A stretch of DNA of 64,000 bases from Opitutia bacterium (GCA_947474365.1 CANJIU010000030.1:1-64000), one strand, 5' to 3'; positions 19,101 through 27,462 are shown, numbered from the stretch's first letter. Made by a program: numbers and translations. The notes: generated by a model from the sequence alone, not told the origin.

Positions 19101-19495
19101 TTTTCCATGACGACCACGCTGCTCGGTTCGAGAACAAACGGGACGTCGGCATCAAGGCCGAGCGAAGTCATGACGTTGTCCCGTTCCACACCCTTGAACC
19201 CACTGGCAGTCACAGAGACGGTGTAGGGGCCGCCAACCACCAGGCCGCGGAAATTATAGCGGCCGCCCTCGCTTGAAGTGGCCGAATAGGTCGTGCCAGT
19301 GGGAGTGTGAACGGCGGAGACCGTAGCGTTAGCAACAGGTTTGCCAGCGGGATCTTGTACGAGGCCTGTCAGGCCCGCGGAAACGACGCCTTGGCTGAAC
19401 GCCAGCGGTGCGAGCGCGGCGGCGACGAAGCAAGCGATCCCACGGATGAACCGGGTGATCGATGCGCGGGGATGGAAGCTGCAGGACTTTATCAT
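16187..19495 (-). CDS. TonB-dependent outer-membrane receptor, Oar-like
   Basis: A 1102-aa outer-membrane protein for TonB-driven uptake or a related surface role. A signal peptide covers about residues 1-35. Residues 40-125 are a carboxypeptidase-regulatory-like beta domain (GLVQDPAGKPVANATVSA, GGRYNFRGL). A plug domain follows at about 150-270 (LDGARINDAFG, GASVNAVTRSGTNTFHGS), then a long beta-barrel ending in a terminal phenylalanine (FGASIRF), the usual signal for barrel assembly. There is no SusD partner and no TonB/ExbBD gene nearby, so the ligand cannot be predicted. Transcription ends at the hairpin at 16103-16133. Confidence 0.9.
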   Translation of the reverse strand: MIKSCSFHPRASITRFIRGIACFVAAALAPLAFSQGVVSAGLTGLVQDPAGKPVANATVSAVHTPTGTTYSATSSEGGRYNFRGLVVGGPYTVSVTASGFKGVERDNVMTSLGLDADVPFVLEPSSVVVMEKFMVKDQALSLDAGATGAASLLDRDRLLLQPSAQRSFADLARTNTMVTLRNVFGDRQEGMLAAVGTNNRFNSVMLDGARINDAFGLNASGLQSFFNPLSVETVEQFSISVSPFDVRQSGFTGASVNAVTRSGTNTFHGSVYGYYTDQKYASRDIVGGLAGKEPFDERRTWGATLGGPLWKNHLFFFANYEKFHREQVAPTAGFTPTSGDLTTITTAAKSLISASGKTIDIGTFGGSGIAVTEEEKKLYKIDWNITKDHRLSVRYNETVGELPQFGRYGVTGAFANPILSGLPATTAGTALSSNFYAQIRTEKVWAGTLNSQWSPNLKTEFKYSDTSYQQLTTMPTVMPEVRIMGVSGVNTAGANISTGALAMGLEQFRHGNRIDVSTKAYSGNADYFWKNFTFTGGFDREQSEFANLFRGGSFGIFDYASVADFVADRPFAFSRAFYVKGTPADEGTKFADTGVFGQVKWEVSSRLTLTGGIRTDLIDAASRPLFNQAFATAFGVRNDGNVDGVQTASPRVAFNWAVDGERTMQLRGGVGHFAGRSPFVFLSNAYGNTGVGRFSITQGTGQAAPNNVPPTLTSYLRNSFDPASPIGQAATDGDPTARRGIALLQDGLKLPSVWRGSLAVDRKIPALGINLSAEAVFTQTDKTFFSDNMNIKPLVVTATSGPAIGLDGRQRFNGASNSPNSFSTAFNEVIRVRNISEGRTSYYSLSLDRPMKNNWAYNIGYTAGRSREAQSIGQTVALDGWSRNAVFNQNSVEVSRSDFEVRHRVQATLARQFEFKKGWKTRTSLYYEGHSGNPFSYTYANDLNNDGITTNDLVYVPTGPNDPKISLAGMNAAQQAAYFDFLGTSGLSKFAGGYTPRNAFIQPWINQLDLKVTQKLPVYKSVEVELFFDFINFGFWLSRHYFGNVELLTNTNNAVYYRRTMGNASYNAAGQVVPTWTAAPAGVVIDNVASRWRMQFGASIRF

Positions 19496-19616
19496 GGTGT
19501 GGTGGGTTGGTGCAGAGGACTCTTTGGCAATTGTGAAGCAGGTCTAGCGCCGAATGCTCGGAAGTTATTCACACGGCGACGGAGGTAGATGGATTATCAA
19601 CTCTGGCGCGTCATTC

Positions 19617-20372
19617 TCACTTCCTCCGGTAATCACCCCGGCTGAAGTATTTTTCGAGCCAGACATAGGCGCAGATGAAAAAATAACGGCTGCCCATTTC
19701 CTTGATTTTTAGTTTGGCGACACCGAATTTCCGGTTGCGCCACGAGATGGGGGTAACGGCGAAACTGTAGCCACGCACGATCGCTTTGAGCGGAAGTTCG
19801 ACCGTAAGGTTGAAGTGGGGCGCGAGAAACGGCCGGCAGCCGTCGATTACGGACCGGCGGTAGGCCTTGAAGGCGTTGGTGGTGTCGTTGAGGGGAATGT
19901 TAAATCCGACTCGTACCAAAAAATTAGCGATGCGGTTCACGAACAGTTTCACCCGTGGATAATCGATCACTTCGCCTCCGGCGACAAACCGGCTGCCGAA
20001 CGCGCAGTCCTGGCCTTCGTTCAGGAGCTTCCAGTATTTCACGGCGTCCGAAGGAGAATCAGATGCGTCCGCCATCATGATGACGATGGCATCGCCCCGG
20101 CTGTGATCGAGTCCCCAGATGATCGCCCGGCCAAATCCGTGTGCACCGCTCGCATTTTGGGTCGGCGCGAGGGTGGGATATTTCGCTTTCAGTTCCTGCA
20201 GTACCGCCCACGTCCGGTCGTGGCTACCGTCGTCGACCACGACGATTTCGTGCGGGATGCGTTCGGCCGTAAAGGTTGTGTAGATGTCATCGATGGTCGA
20301 AGGCAGTGATTCCTCTTCATCCCGGGCGGGAATGACGACGGTGAACAAGGTGAGAGGTGGGGCGACGGACAT
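19617..20372 (-). CDS. GT2 glycosyltransferase, dolichyl/polyprenyl-phosphate mannose synthase-like
   Basis: A 251-aa GT-A enzyme resembling DPM-type enzymes that make polyprenyl-phosphate sugars. TVVIPARDEEESLPSTI opens the domain, VVVDDGSHDRTW is the nucleotide loop, MMADASDSPSD stands at the metal-binding position, and GSRFVAGGEV and NDTTNAFKAYRR are blocks found in DPM1 relatives. Unlike the gene at 6250 it has no C-terminal membrane helices, so it may act as a peripheral protein. It begins 12 bases after the end of the epimerase gene at 20385 and is probably cotranscribed with it. Confidence 0.82.
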   Translation of the reverse strand: MSVAPPLTLFTVVIPARDEEESLPSTIDDIYTTFTAERIPHEIVVVDDGSHDRTWAVLQELKAKYPTLAPTQNASGAHGFGRAIIWGLDHSRGDAIVIMMADASDSPSDAVKYWKLLNEGQDCAFGSRFVAGGEVIDYPRVKLFVNRIANFLVRVGFNIPLNDTTNAFKAYRRSVIDGCRPFLAPHFNLTVELPLKAIVRGYSFAVTPISWRNRKFGVAKLKIKEMGSRYFFICAYVWLEKYFSRGDYRRK

Positions 20373-20384
20373 GGCGTGAGACGG

Positions 20385-21470
20385 CTATAGCGGCGCCGAA
20401 ACGTCCAGCCAATGCGGATGAGCACGGGCGTGGGAGGCGATTTCATCGAGAATCGACGTCGTTGGAGTCGCCGCTCGCCAGTTCCAAATGCGCAATGCCT
20501 TGGACGAATCCAGGACCATCCATGGGATGTCGAACGGCCGGGGTGTGGCATCGACGCCGACCGTATGATTCCCCAGATGCGAAGCGCACCAGTCGCTCAG
20601 CTGGCGCAACGACATCACCGAGGTGGCGCCGCCGGCGAAATTTATCACGCGATCGCTCGCGGCGATTTTGGGCGCGCCGAATTGCTGCACCAGAACCGGG
20701 ACGAGATCCTTGGGGTGGAGGCAGTCCCGCACTTGGTGGCCATGGCCGCCAAATCCAATGTACTTCAGTGGGCGTTGCTGCAGCCATGCGTTGATCCAAT
20801 ACGCGAAGATTCCCTGGTCGGCGCGGCCGAACTGCCCGGCACCAGCGAGGACGCCGCAGCGGTTGACAAACACGGGAAGGTTAAACGTCTCGCCGTATTC
20901 GAGCGCGAGCGCCTCACTTGCAAGTTTGGTTGCGCCATAGAGCGAAACCGGCGCTGCGGTGGAAAAATCCTCCGTGACTCCGGCCGGGCCAACCCCGGGG
21001 GGGAGCGGAGCTTCGCCGGCACCCGGTGTGCGCAGCCGAAACGCGTTGGCAAACGCCTCTGTCGGCAATCCCGCCAACGGTGCAATTGCATAAACCCGGC
21101 TCGTGCTGAGCAAAATGAAGCCCGCCCGGTGTTGCTTGCAGAATTCCAGCATGTTCACCGTGCCGCCAAGATTGTGCTCGATGAGCTGGCGCGAGCTCGT
21201 GCGCCCGTCGACTCCGGCCAGCACGCTCGGGTTGGCGGCGGCGTCGATGACCCAGTCCACGGCCGGCAATGTCTCCAGATCACTCGGACAACGCAGGTCG
21301 CCGTGGAAGAGCTTTACCCCGCGTGCCTTCAGCTCCGCGCGATTCGTTTCACTGCCAGGTCGGATAAAATTATCGAAGCCGACGAGGTGGTGTCCGGCGT
21401 TGGTTTCGGCAAGGGCACGCGCGAGGGTGCTGCCCACGAAACCGCAAACGCCAGAGATGAGAATCCGCAT
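20385..21470 (-). CDS. NAD-dependent epimerase/dehydratase (CDP-paratose epimerase-like)
   Basis: An extended SDR of about 361 aa. MRILISGVCGFVGSTLARAL holds the dinucleotide-binding glycines; LLSTSRVYAI is the catalytic Ser strand and SLYGATK supplies the Tyr-x3-Lys pair. WVIDAAANPSVLAG and VFVNRCGVLAGAGQFG resemble CDP-paratose 2-epimerases and related enzymes. I chose the ATG at 21470; an ATG six codons upstream is possible. It is divergent from the methyltransferase at 21616 and runs into the DPM-like glycosyltransferase. The substrate is a nucleotide sugar of unknown identity. Confidence 0.82.
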   Translation of the reverse strand: MRILISGVCGFVGSTLARALAETNAGHHLVGFDNFIRPGSETNRAELKARGVKLFHGDLRCPSDLETLPAVDWVIDAAANPSVLAGVDGRTSSRQLIEHNLGGTVNMLEFCKQHRAGFILLSTSRVYAIAPLAGLPTEAFANAFRLRTPGAGEAPLPPGVGPAGVTEDFSTAAPVSLYGATKLASEALALEYGETFNLPVFVNRCGVLAGAGQFGRADQGIFAYWINAWLQQRPLKYIGFGGHGHQVRDCLHPKDLVPVLVQQFGAPKIAASDRVINFAGGATSVMSLRQLSDWCASHLGNHTVGVDATPRPFDIPWMVLDSSKALRIWNWRAATPTTSILDEIASHARAHPHWLDVSAPL

Positions 21471-21615
21471 CGCGCGCAGCATGCGCAAAATGCCGGAGGC
21501 GGGAAGCGCGATTTTTTCCTCAATGGCCGTTGGTAATTCCAGTGCGGTGTTCCCGCCTGAACTCGCGCGAGATTAGCCGTGATATCCGCGCGATCCGTGG
21601 TCAAATTGCCGGCCC

Positions 21616-22296
21616 ATGAGCCAACTGCGCGGTGACTACAAATCGGTCTGGAACTCCCTTTCGGGCTCCAAGCACGATGCCTATCTTTACGTTTCGGGCT
21701 ACACCGATGAGGATAAATTTCACGCGGACGCCGAGGACACGGTCGATGTCTTGCGCGAGACCGTTGGCGTCCGGCCGGACGATACGTTTTTGGAAATTGG
21801 CTGCGGGGTGGGCCGGGTGGGGCGTGTGATTTCCCCGTTCGTCAAACAGTGGATCGGCTGCGATGTTTCCGCGAACATGCTCCGGTTGGCAGGCCGCCGG
21901 TTGCTGGGTTTGCCGAACACCCGGCTGCAGGAAATCTCAGGGTACGACCTCCAACCGATCAAGGATGCGTCGGTCGATGCGGTCTATACGACGGTGGTGT
22001 TCATGCATCTCGAAGAATGGGACCGTTACAATTATGTGCTCGAGGCGATGCGGGTCCTGAAGCCCGGCGGTCGTTTTTATTGCGACAACGTGGACTTGGC
22101 CTCGCCCGCGGGATGGGCGGTTTTCGAGGAAAGTCGCCTGCGCTTTAAACCTCGCGAGCGGCCCGCCCAGATTTCGAAATGCTCCACCCAGCCGGAAATC
22201 GAAACATTTTTGCGCCGTGCCGGATTTGCCGACGTAAACGTGGCCGGTCGCCTCAACTTCTGGGCCTACGGCTGGGGCAAGAAGCCGGCGGCGTAG
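21616..22296 (+). CDS. Class I SAM-dependent methyltransferase
   Basis: A 226-aa methyltransferase standing alone on the plus strand. FLEIGCGVGRVGRVI is motif I, GCDVSANMLRLAGRRL the strand-2 acidic region, VYTTVVFMHLEEWDR motif II, and LKPGGRFYCDNVDLAS the following strand. The N-terminus, with WNSLSGSKHDAYLYVSGYTDE, is conserved in methyltransferases that occur beside O-antigen genes. It is divergent from the epimerase at 20385-21470 across 145 bases and convergent with the gene ending at 22324. The substrate is unknown; a sugar or lipid-linked sugar is plausible from context. Confidence 0.83.
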   Translation: MSQLRGDYKSVWNSLSGSKHDAYLYVSGYTDEDKFHADAEDTVDVLRETVGVRPDDTFLEIGCGVGRVGRVISPFVKQWIGCDVSANMLRLAGRRLLGLPNTRLQEISGYDLQPIKDASVDAVYTTVVFMHLEEWDRYNYVLEAMRVLKPGGRFYCDNVDLASPAGWAVFEESRLRFKPRERPAQISKCSTQPEIETFLRRAGFADVNVAGRLNFWAYGWGKKPAA

Positions 22297-22323
22297 GCCA
22301 CTTTGGCGGCAGGGCTGCGTCGG

Positions 22324-23001
22324 CTATTGCTTCGGTGGTTCGCTGGGTTGCGGGGTTCCGCCATCGGTTCCTCGGCGCTGCGCTTCCTCGTAGGCTTTCC
22401 GTTGCGCCATGCCGATTTCTAACAAGTCGCTCACGAGCATCCGGGCTTCCGTTTCCTGTTTGGCCTGCGTCTCCGGCGTGGGAGGCGCCTCCGGCTTGTT
22501 CATCGGCGGCGCGACGGGCGTCGGCGCGGGATCAGCCGCCACAACGGTTGGTGGCGGAGCCACTGGGGTGGGCATCGCCATGGCGGGTTGCGGTGCGACC
22601 GGCGGCGGCACGTTGAAGCCGGGCTGGATTGCCTGGATTGGACCGGCGGAATTGACCGGACCTGTGCCCTTGCGAAGTGGAAGGGTTTTTTCAACGCCGT
22701 TCAATTTTACGACCACCTGCTCGCGACGGGAATCGTAATTCAAGACCGCAATGCCCTCCTTGGTTTCCCCGATTCCGATCCAATGGCTTTTCTTCGCGGT
22801 CTTGTCGTAAAAGATCAAATCGACCCGCTTGCCCACTGAACTGACCCCGGCGAACTCGACCGTTTCGCTCGCGGCCGCGGTTGCGACCGCGGCTCCGCCG
22901 ACGGGCATGAAGGGTGAGCGCTTCGGAAGGGGTGTGCCCTTTTCATCCGCCCACAGAAGCGCCGTCATGAAAAACGGGACGACGGCATGGGTGAACTTCA
23001 T
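22324..23001 (-). CDS. Secreted proline-rich protein of unknown function
   Basis: A 225-aa protein I do not recognise. Residues 1-18 look like a cleavable signal peptide (MKFTHAVVPFFMTALLWA). Residues 45-110 form a small beta-rich domain (EFAGVSSVGKRVDLIFYD, GIAVLNYDSRREQVVVKL) that faintly resembles the periplasmic HR domain of type II secretion GspC, but I would not rely on this. Then comes a proline/alanine linker (125-175) and a charged helical tail. It is the last gene of the long minus-strand series and is convergent with the methyltransferase. It is probably periplasmic or surface-attached. Confidence 0.6.
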   Translation of the reverse strand: MKFTHAVVPFFMTALLWADEKGTPLPKRSPFMPVGGAAVATAAASETVEFAGVSSVGKRVDLIFYDKTAKKSHWIGIGETKEGIAVLNYDSRREQVVVKLNGVEKTLPLRKGTGPVNSAGPIQAIQPGFNVPPPVAPQPAMAMPTPVAPPPTVVAADPAPTPVAPPMNKPEAPPTPETQAKQETEARMLVSDLLEIGMAQRKAYEEAQRRGTDGGTPQPSEPPKQ

Positions 23002-23083
23002 GGTGGCAGCGGAATCTACTGGAACGACAATGAGGTCTCTCGAAGGTTACGTCAAATTCCACCTCGCGCGTTCGCGGTCGTCG

Positions 23084-23875
23084 TCAAGCCTTGCGTGCCG
23101 CCAGCATCAGCGCGCTGCCGTGGACATTGGGGTGTTGCTCGGTGCGAAAATCGGTGAAGCCGAAATGCCGGAGCGCCCCGATGATTTGCTCCTTTTCCAT
23201 CCAATAGCTGAACACCTCGCCTCCGCCGCAGAATCCCTTCCAGTCGAGCGACGGGCCGTAATTGAAGCGATGCACGATGTGCTTGTACCCGGCGGTTTTC
23301 ATCTCAAGCACGTCGGAAAACTTCGCCCCCGGAACCGGGTTTTTCGCCACGAACTCCGCATCGTAAAACACCGTCCAAAGAAAAATCGAATCGCAGCGCC
23401 GCGCCAGCAACTCCAACAATTCCACCGGATTCGTGAGGTGGTAAAGAATCCCGCACGCGATACCGACATCAAACGTGAGGTCCGTCGTGCGTAAATACTC
23501 CAGGCAGTCGCCGAGAATAAACGCCGCGTTCGGCATGCCGAAGATTTCCTTGGCGATCAGGCATTTCAGGTAGGCGCGGGCGTTGGCTTCGACCGCGGTG
23601 ACCGATTTGGCGCCGAGGCGGTCAAGGAGGTAGGTGTGGCCGCCTTCCAGCGGACCGAGCTCAAGCACGTCGCGATCAACGACGCCGCCTTCGAGTCCCA
23701 TCTCCATCAGGCGGTGGTGTGCCCAGGCGATTCTGGGGTCGTCAAAGAGGGGTGTGACACCCGCTTTCAGGTCAGGACGGTTCGCCGGGGGCTGCGACGA
23801 CCATTCGCCGGCAAAGAGGTCGAGCGCGTTTTGGTCGGACGGCGCGACGCCGAAGAAATGTTTGAAGTCGGACAT
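23084..23875 (-). CDS. Class I SAM-dependent methyltransferase
   Basis: A 263-aa methyltransferase. VLELGPLEGGHTYLL is motif I in the variant with a proline and histidine, VEANARAYLKC the second strand, GIACGILYHLTNPVELL the region after motif II. This pattern is seen in methyltransferases related to the CmoB/DUF1698 group, although the neighbourhood argues for a glycan role rather than tRNA. The C-terminal part includes GFTDFRTEQHPN near the usual final strand. It begins 79 bases after the matrixin gene; a 9-bp inverted repeat (23876-23884 and 23917-23925) directly abuts its start codon. Confidence 0.8.
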   Translation of the reverse strand: MSDFKHFFGVAPSDQNALDLFAGEWSSQPPANRPDLKAGVTPLFDDPRIAWAHHRLMEMGLEGGVVDRDVLELGPLEGGHTYLLDRLGAKSVTAVEANARAYLKCLIAKEIFGMPNAAFILGDCLEYLRTTDLTFDVGIACGILYHLTNPVELLELLARRCDSIFLWTVFYDAEFVAKNPVPGAKFSDVLEMKTAGYKHIVHRFNYGPSLDWKGFCGGGEVFSYWMEKEQIIGALRHFGFTDFRTEQHPNVHGSALMLAARKA

Positions 23876-23925
23876 GTGGCTTTTGCTGCGGGAAAATCCA
23901 AGGGCCCCGTAACGCGAAAAGCCAC
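23876..23925 (-). promoter_or_regulatory. Leader hairpin abutting a methyltransferase start codon
   Basis: Nine-base arms at 23876-23884 and 23917-23925 are perfectly complementary, and the second arm on the minus strand ends immediately before the ATG at 23875. The 32-base loop makes it a modest structure. It could hide the translation start or be fortuitous. Confidence 0.3.
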
Positions 23926-23954
23926 GTCAATTTGGGTTTTCGCGCGGCGAACCC

Positions 23955-25703
23955 CTACGGCAATTCATAGATCTCCACCAGCGCGACGCCCGTGGAGCCT
24001 TCAAAACCGCTTACCTTCGCGGTGTAGCTTCCGGGCTGCAACGTGATGATCATGGCCGCGTCGAGTCCGGAGGGTGGATTTCTCAAACGCGTCTCCAACA
24101 GCGCAAATCCTCCCGCGCGCGCCGAAGCTGCGCGGACCGCCGGCATCGCGCTGAAAGGCGCATCCCAGTCGTCGTTTTCGTGCAGCAGTGTGTCGCCCTG
24201 AAAAATCTGCAGAAAGGGGTCGAGCAACGCCCCGCTAACGTTGAACGGAGCCCGGCTGAGCGTCGGTCCGACGGCGCGAATCAAGAAGGTGTGCGGCCCG
24301 GGGCCGGTGACAACCAGTCCAGCGATGAGAACATTCTCACCCGCCCCGACCTGGCCGCGGGTGGCGATGTTGACGAGTTTGCGGGTACGCGACGTCGCGG
24401 CGTCCGGGTCGGCGTCGTAGGCCTCGACCAGCGCGATGCCGGTGGTCTCACCAACGCCGCTGACGATCGCGGTGTAACTCCCGGGAGGCAAGGCGGTGAG
24501 AACGGCGCAATCGCGGCTGCCCGCCTTGAATTGAAATGCCCCGAGCCGGGCCGATGCGGCGGTAATCGCAGCGGCGTCGTTGCCGGACTCCCAATTGTCG
24601 TTTTGGGCGACCGTTTGGTTTTGGGAATTTAGGATCGTCAGGGTGGGATCGGCCAGCGCGCCGGCGACACCGAAGCCCGTCAGCGCCGGGCCCGCGGCGC
24701 GAATGAGGATGTTCTTGGGCGTCGTGCCGCCGATGACGAAACCGGCGATCATCACGCCGTTACCGGTGCCAACGACGCCCCGGGTCGAGATGTTGGCGAA
24801 GGTCGTGTCAGGCGAAGATTCGATCGCGGTCGTGGCGAGGGTGGCAAGATTGGTGAAGATGGTGCCCGCACTGTTGCGGGCCATCACGGCGTAGGTTCCA
24901 GCGTCCGCCGGCTGGACCGCGCCGATGGTGTAGCTCCCGCCAGTGCCGAGTTGAAATGTCTCCGGTAGATTCGTGCCGGCGGCACGAAAATACCACGTAT
25001 AGGTGAAGGGCCCGGCGCCGGTGGCGGGCGCGGCGAGCGTGAAGCTGCCGGTGACGGGCACGGTGCGGGTCGGTGCGACATCGTAGAGAAATTTCACGCC
25101 ATTGATGTCGTCCGTCCGCAGCGACTCCTCGTTGCCGACGGTGCTGCCCATGATGGCGGCAACATTTTGAAACGGCGTCGCCTCGTTGGGATGGTCCAGA
25201 CCGAGCACGTGGCCGAATTCGTGCAAAGCCGCCCGCCGGAGATCGAACGCGGATGTTCGTTGCGCACCGCGATACGAGTCCCAGGACTTGGCGGCGTTGA
25301 AGAGCACGTCACGGTCGGTGTTTCGGGTCAGGGTGACCGCGAGCGTGTTGGCTCCGAATTGCGACGTGCCGTAGATGTCGGGACGAAAGCTGACGTTGTT
25401 GATCCGGTTGTTCGTGGCGAGCGCGGCGGTGTCGTCGCGCGCCGAGGTGAATTTGGAACGAGCGAGTTGCGCGTTCCATTCGTTGAGGGCGGATTCCGCG
25501 ACGGTTGCCCAGTCGGCCGCGCCGTCGGACAGGGGCGTGGCGTTCGGACCGAGTTGCAGGTTCATCACGGTGGTACCGTCGGGCAACGGTGTGCCGAAAA
25601 GGGCGAACGCGTGGGCGGACGCCACTGTAAAGAGCGCGGCGAGGAGAACCAGTGCGAACCGAACAGCGATGCCCTTGCCGAAATGCTGTCCCCGTGCGAT
25701 CAC
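23955..25703 (-). CDS. Secreted matrixin-type zinc metalloprotease with Ig-like and C-terminal repeats
   Basis: A 582-aa secreted protein. A signal peptide ends near residue 32. The catalytic domain covers about 33-210: HEFGHVLGLDH (161-171) gives the three zinc-binding histidines and the catalytic Glu, and AAIMGS the Met-turn, so the enzyme looks active. Residues 215-295 form an immunoglobulin-like domain (GSYTIGAVQPADAGTYAVMARN). Two repeats follow, at about 305-435 and 440-582, each with TRGxVGxG, LIRAxGPxL and NDxW, a module I know from verrucomicrobial exported proteins. The gene begins two bases after the preceding secreted-protein gene, so the two are translationally coupled. It may process or attach to surface material; the target is unknown. 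Confidence 0.85.
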   Translation of the reverse strand: MIARGQHFGKGIAVRFALVLLAALFTVASAHAFALFGTPLPDGTTVMNLQLGPNATPLSDGAADWATVAESALNEWNAQLARSKFTSARDDTAALATNNRINNVSFRPDIYGTSQFGANTLAVTLTRNTDRDVLFNAAKSWDSYRGAQRTSAFDLRRAALHEFGHVLGLDHPNEATPFQNVAAIMGSTVGNEESLRTDDINGVKFLYDVAPTRTVPVTGSFTLAAPATGAGPFTYTWYFRAAGTNLPETFQLGTGGSYTIGAVQPADAGTYAVMARNSAGTIFTNLATLATTAIESSPDTTFANISTRGVVGTGNGVMIAGFVIGGTTPKNILIRAAGPALTGFGVAGALADPTLTILNSQNQTVAQNDNWESGNDAAAITAASARLGAFQFKAGSRDCAVLTALPPGSYTAIVSGVGETTGIALVEAYDADPDAATSRTRKLVNIATRGQVGAGENVLIAGLVVTGPGPHTFLIRAVGPTLSRAPFNVSGALLDPFLQIFQGDTLLHENDDWDAPFSAMPAVRAASARAGGFALLETRLRNPPSGLDAAMIITLQPGSYTAKVSGFEGSTGVALVEIYELP

Positions 25704-25705
25704 GC

Positions 25706-26326
25706 CTAGTTGGGACGGGCCCGACGCGTAGGTTTTTGCACCTCGGAGGAAATGCTCGTCTCGAAATCGGTGGGAGCGAGTCCGCGTGACGCCGCCTTGG
25801 CGACCGCGGCAGCCTGGATGGTTGCGGGGAGCTGGGTCATGGGCATCTCGACCTCGGAGGTGTCGGTGAGGGGCATGCCGTTGTCGCGCGCCACAAACTC
25901 GCGGCCCGCCGCTGCGTCGCGCATCACGCGGTACCGTCCGTGCATCACCGCCACGAGCGGACAGAACTGCACGCCGTTTTTCTGCACGAAGACGATGTCG
26001 TGATCGCCGATGGTGAATTTCGGCATGCCGCTCACGGTGAGGGTGTCGTTGCCGATCGTGCCGCCGAGAAATTCGAGCACGACTTCCTTTTGGGCCGCGC
26101 CCTTCAAGACCCGGTCGATGGTGAAGGTGACGTACGTCTTAATCACGTTTCCGCCGTCGGGGCGCGCCACGTAGCGCGCCTCGGTGGCCGTCACGCGACC
26201 GCGATAAATGGCATCCGCCTCGCCGACGAGTTCCGGAAACGTCGGGGGGACGACGCTGGTGGCGTGCGAAGCCGGCGAGAGCAGCGCCAGCGCAAAAACC
26301 AGGAGAAAGGTGGGACGGAGATGCAT
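25706..26326 (-). CDS. Secreted protein of unknown function paired with the matrixin
   Basis: A 206-aa exported protein I do not recognise. The signal peptide is MHLRPTFLLVFALALLSPASHA. The mature part is beta-rich, with ELVGEADAIYRGRVTA, TFTIDRVLKG and FTIGDHDIVFVQKNG, which suggests a small barrel or OB-like fold. The ATG at 26326 was chosen because the signal peptide begins there; the frame is open further upstream. Only two bases separate its stop from the matrixin start, which points to a functional pair such as inhibitor, chaperone or substrate. That role is a guess from spacing. Confidence 0.7.
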   Translation of the reverse strand: MHLRPTFLLVFALALLSPASHATSVVPPTFPELVGEADAIYRGRVTATEARYVARPDGGNVIKTYVTFTIDRVLKGAAQKEVVLEFLGGTIGNDTLTVSGMPKFTIGDHDIVFVQKNGVQFCPLVAVMHGRYRVMRDAAAGREFVARDNGMPLTDTSEVEMPMTQLPATIQAAAVAKAASRGLAPTDFETSISSEVQKPTRRARPN

Positions 26327-26385
26327 GGGACGCGGCCTGTGGTCAGGGCGCTCGTCCGGTTCGACGCCCAAACCCGCGGGGTGTT

Positions 26386-27447
26386 TCAAGTATTTTGCCG
26401 CTGACGCCACGAAGCGACGATTTGTCGGATGGTTTCCTCCAGCGATTGGGTGATGTCCCACGACGGGTAATGGGCGCGCATCTTGCGGAGGTCGCTGTAG
26501 TAGCAGATGTGATCGCCGGCGCGGTTCTGGTCGACGTAGGTGTGAAGCTGGGCTTTGCCGGAGAATTTTTCCGCGATCGTGAACGCCTCGAGGATCGAGC
26601 ACGAGTTGGCCTTGCCGCCGCCGAGGTTGTAGACTTCGCCCGCGCGGGGCGCTGCCACGAACGCCGCCATGAACCGGGCGACGTCGAGCGAGTGGATGTT
26701 ATCGCGCACCTGCTTGCCCTTGTAGCCGAAAACCTTGTATTCGCGGCCCTCAAGGTTGCATTTCACGAGGTAACTGAGGAAGCCGTGGAGTTCGACGCCG
26801 CTGTGGTTGGGGCCGGTCAAGCAACCGCCGCGCAGGGCGCAGGTCGGCAGGCCGAAATAGCGCCCGTATTCCTGAACCATCACATCGGCGGCAACCTTGG
26901 ACGCGCCGAACAGGGAGTGTTTTGACTGGTCGATCGTAAAGGTCTCAGCGATGCCGTGCTCGTAAGCCGCGTCGGCGTAGTCCCAACGCGTCTCGAGTTC
27001 CCGCAGCGCGATGCGGTTGGGCGCGTCGCCGTACACCTTGTTGGTGCTCATGTGCACAAACGGTGTCTCGGGCGCGGCTTGCCTCGTCGCCTCGAGCAAG
27101 TTGAGGGTGCCGACGGCGTTGGTGTCGAAGTCGTCGAACGGAATGGCTGCGGCGCGATCGTGGCTTGGTTGGGCGGCGGTATGGACGATCACGCTCGGCT
27201 TTACGTCGCGTACAAGTGCCAGCACGCCGGCGCGGTCGCGGATGTCGAGTTCGTGGTGGACGAAACCTTTTAGCTCCTCGGCCAAGCGCTGCTGGTTCCA
27301 GCGGGTGTCGCCCTGGGGGCCGAAGAACACGGCGCGCTGGTTGTTGTCGACCCCGTGAACGGTGTAGCCGAGCTCGCGGGCGAAGTAGCAACAGACTTCC
27401 GAGCCGATGAGGCCGGAGGAGCCGGTGACGAGGAGTGTTTTGGCCAT
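26386..27447 (-). CDS. CDP-paratose/tyvelose 2-epimerase-like NAD-dependent epimerase
   Basis: A 353-aa extended [18 protein letters not shown] is the nucleotide-binding motif, [10 protein letters not shown] (132-141) matches the RfbE-type catalytic strand, and FRGG-like [10 protein letters not shown] plus [12 protein letters not shown] are further blocks of the CDP-paratose epimerase group. The usual Tyr-x3-Lys reads FGASK (180-184), so phenylalanine replaces tyrosine. It starts 15 bases after the membrane protein gene that ends at 27463. RfbE epimerises at C2 of a CDP-dideoxyhexose; whether this homologue uses the same substrate is not known, and no CDP-sugar pathway genes are visible. Confidence 0.82.
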   Translation of the reverse strand: MAKTLLVTGSSGLIGSEVCCYFARELGYTVHGVDNNQRAVFFGPQGDTRWNQQRLAEELKGFVHHELDIRDRAGVLALVRDVKPSVIVHTAAQPSHDRAAAIPFDDFDTNAVGTLNLLEATRQAAPETPFVHMSTNKVYGDAPNRIALRELETRWDYADAAYEHGIAETFTIDQSKHSLFGASKVAADVMVQEYGRYFGLPTCALRGGCLTGPNHSGVELHGFLSYLVKCNLEGREYKVFGYKGKQVRDNIHSLDVARFMAAFVAAPRAGEVYNLGGGKANSCSILEAFTIAEKFSGKAQLHTYVDQNRAGDHICYYSDLRKMRAHYPSWDITQSLEETIRQIVASWRQRQNT

Positions 27448-27462
27448 GAAAGGAAAAGGCGG

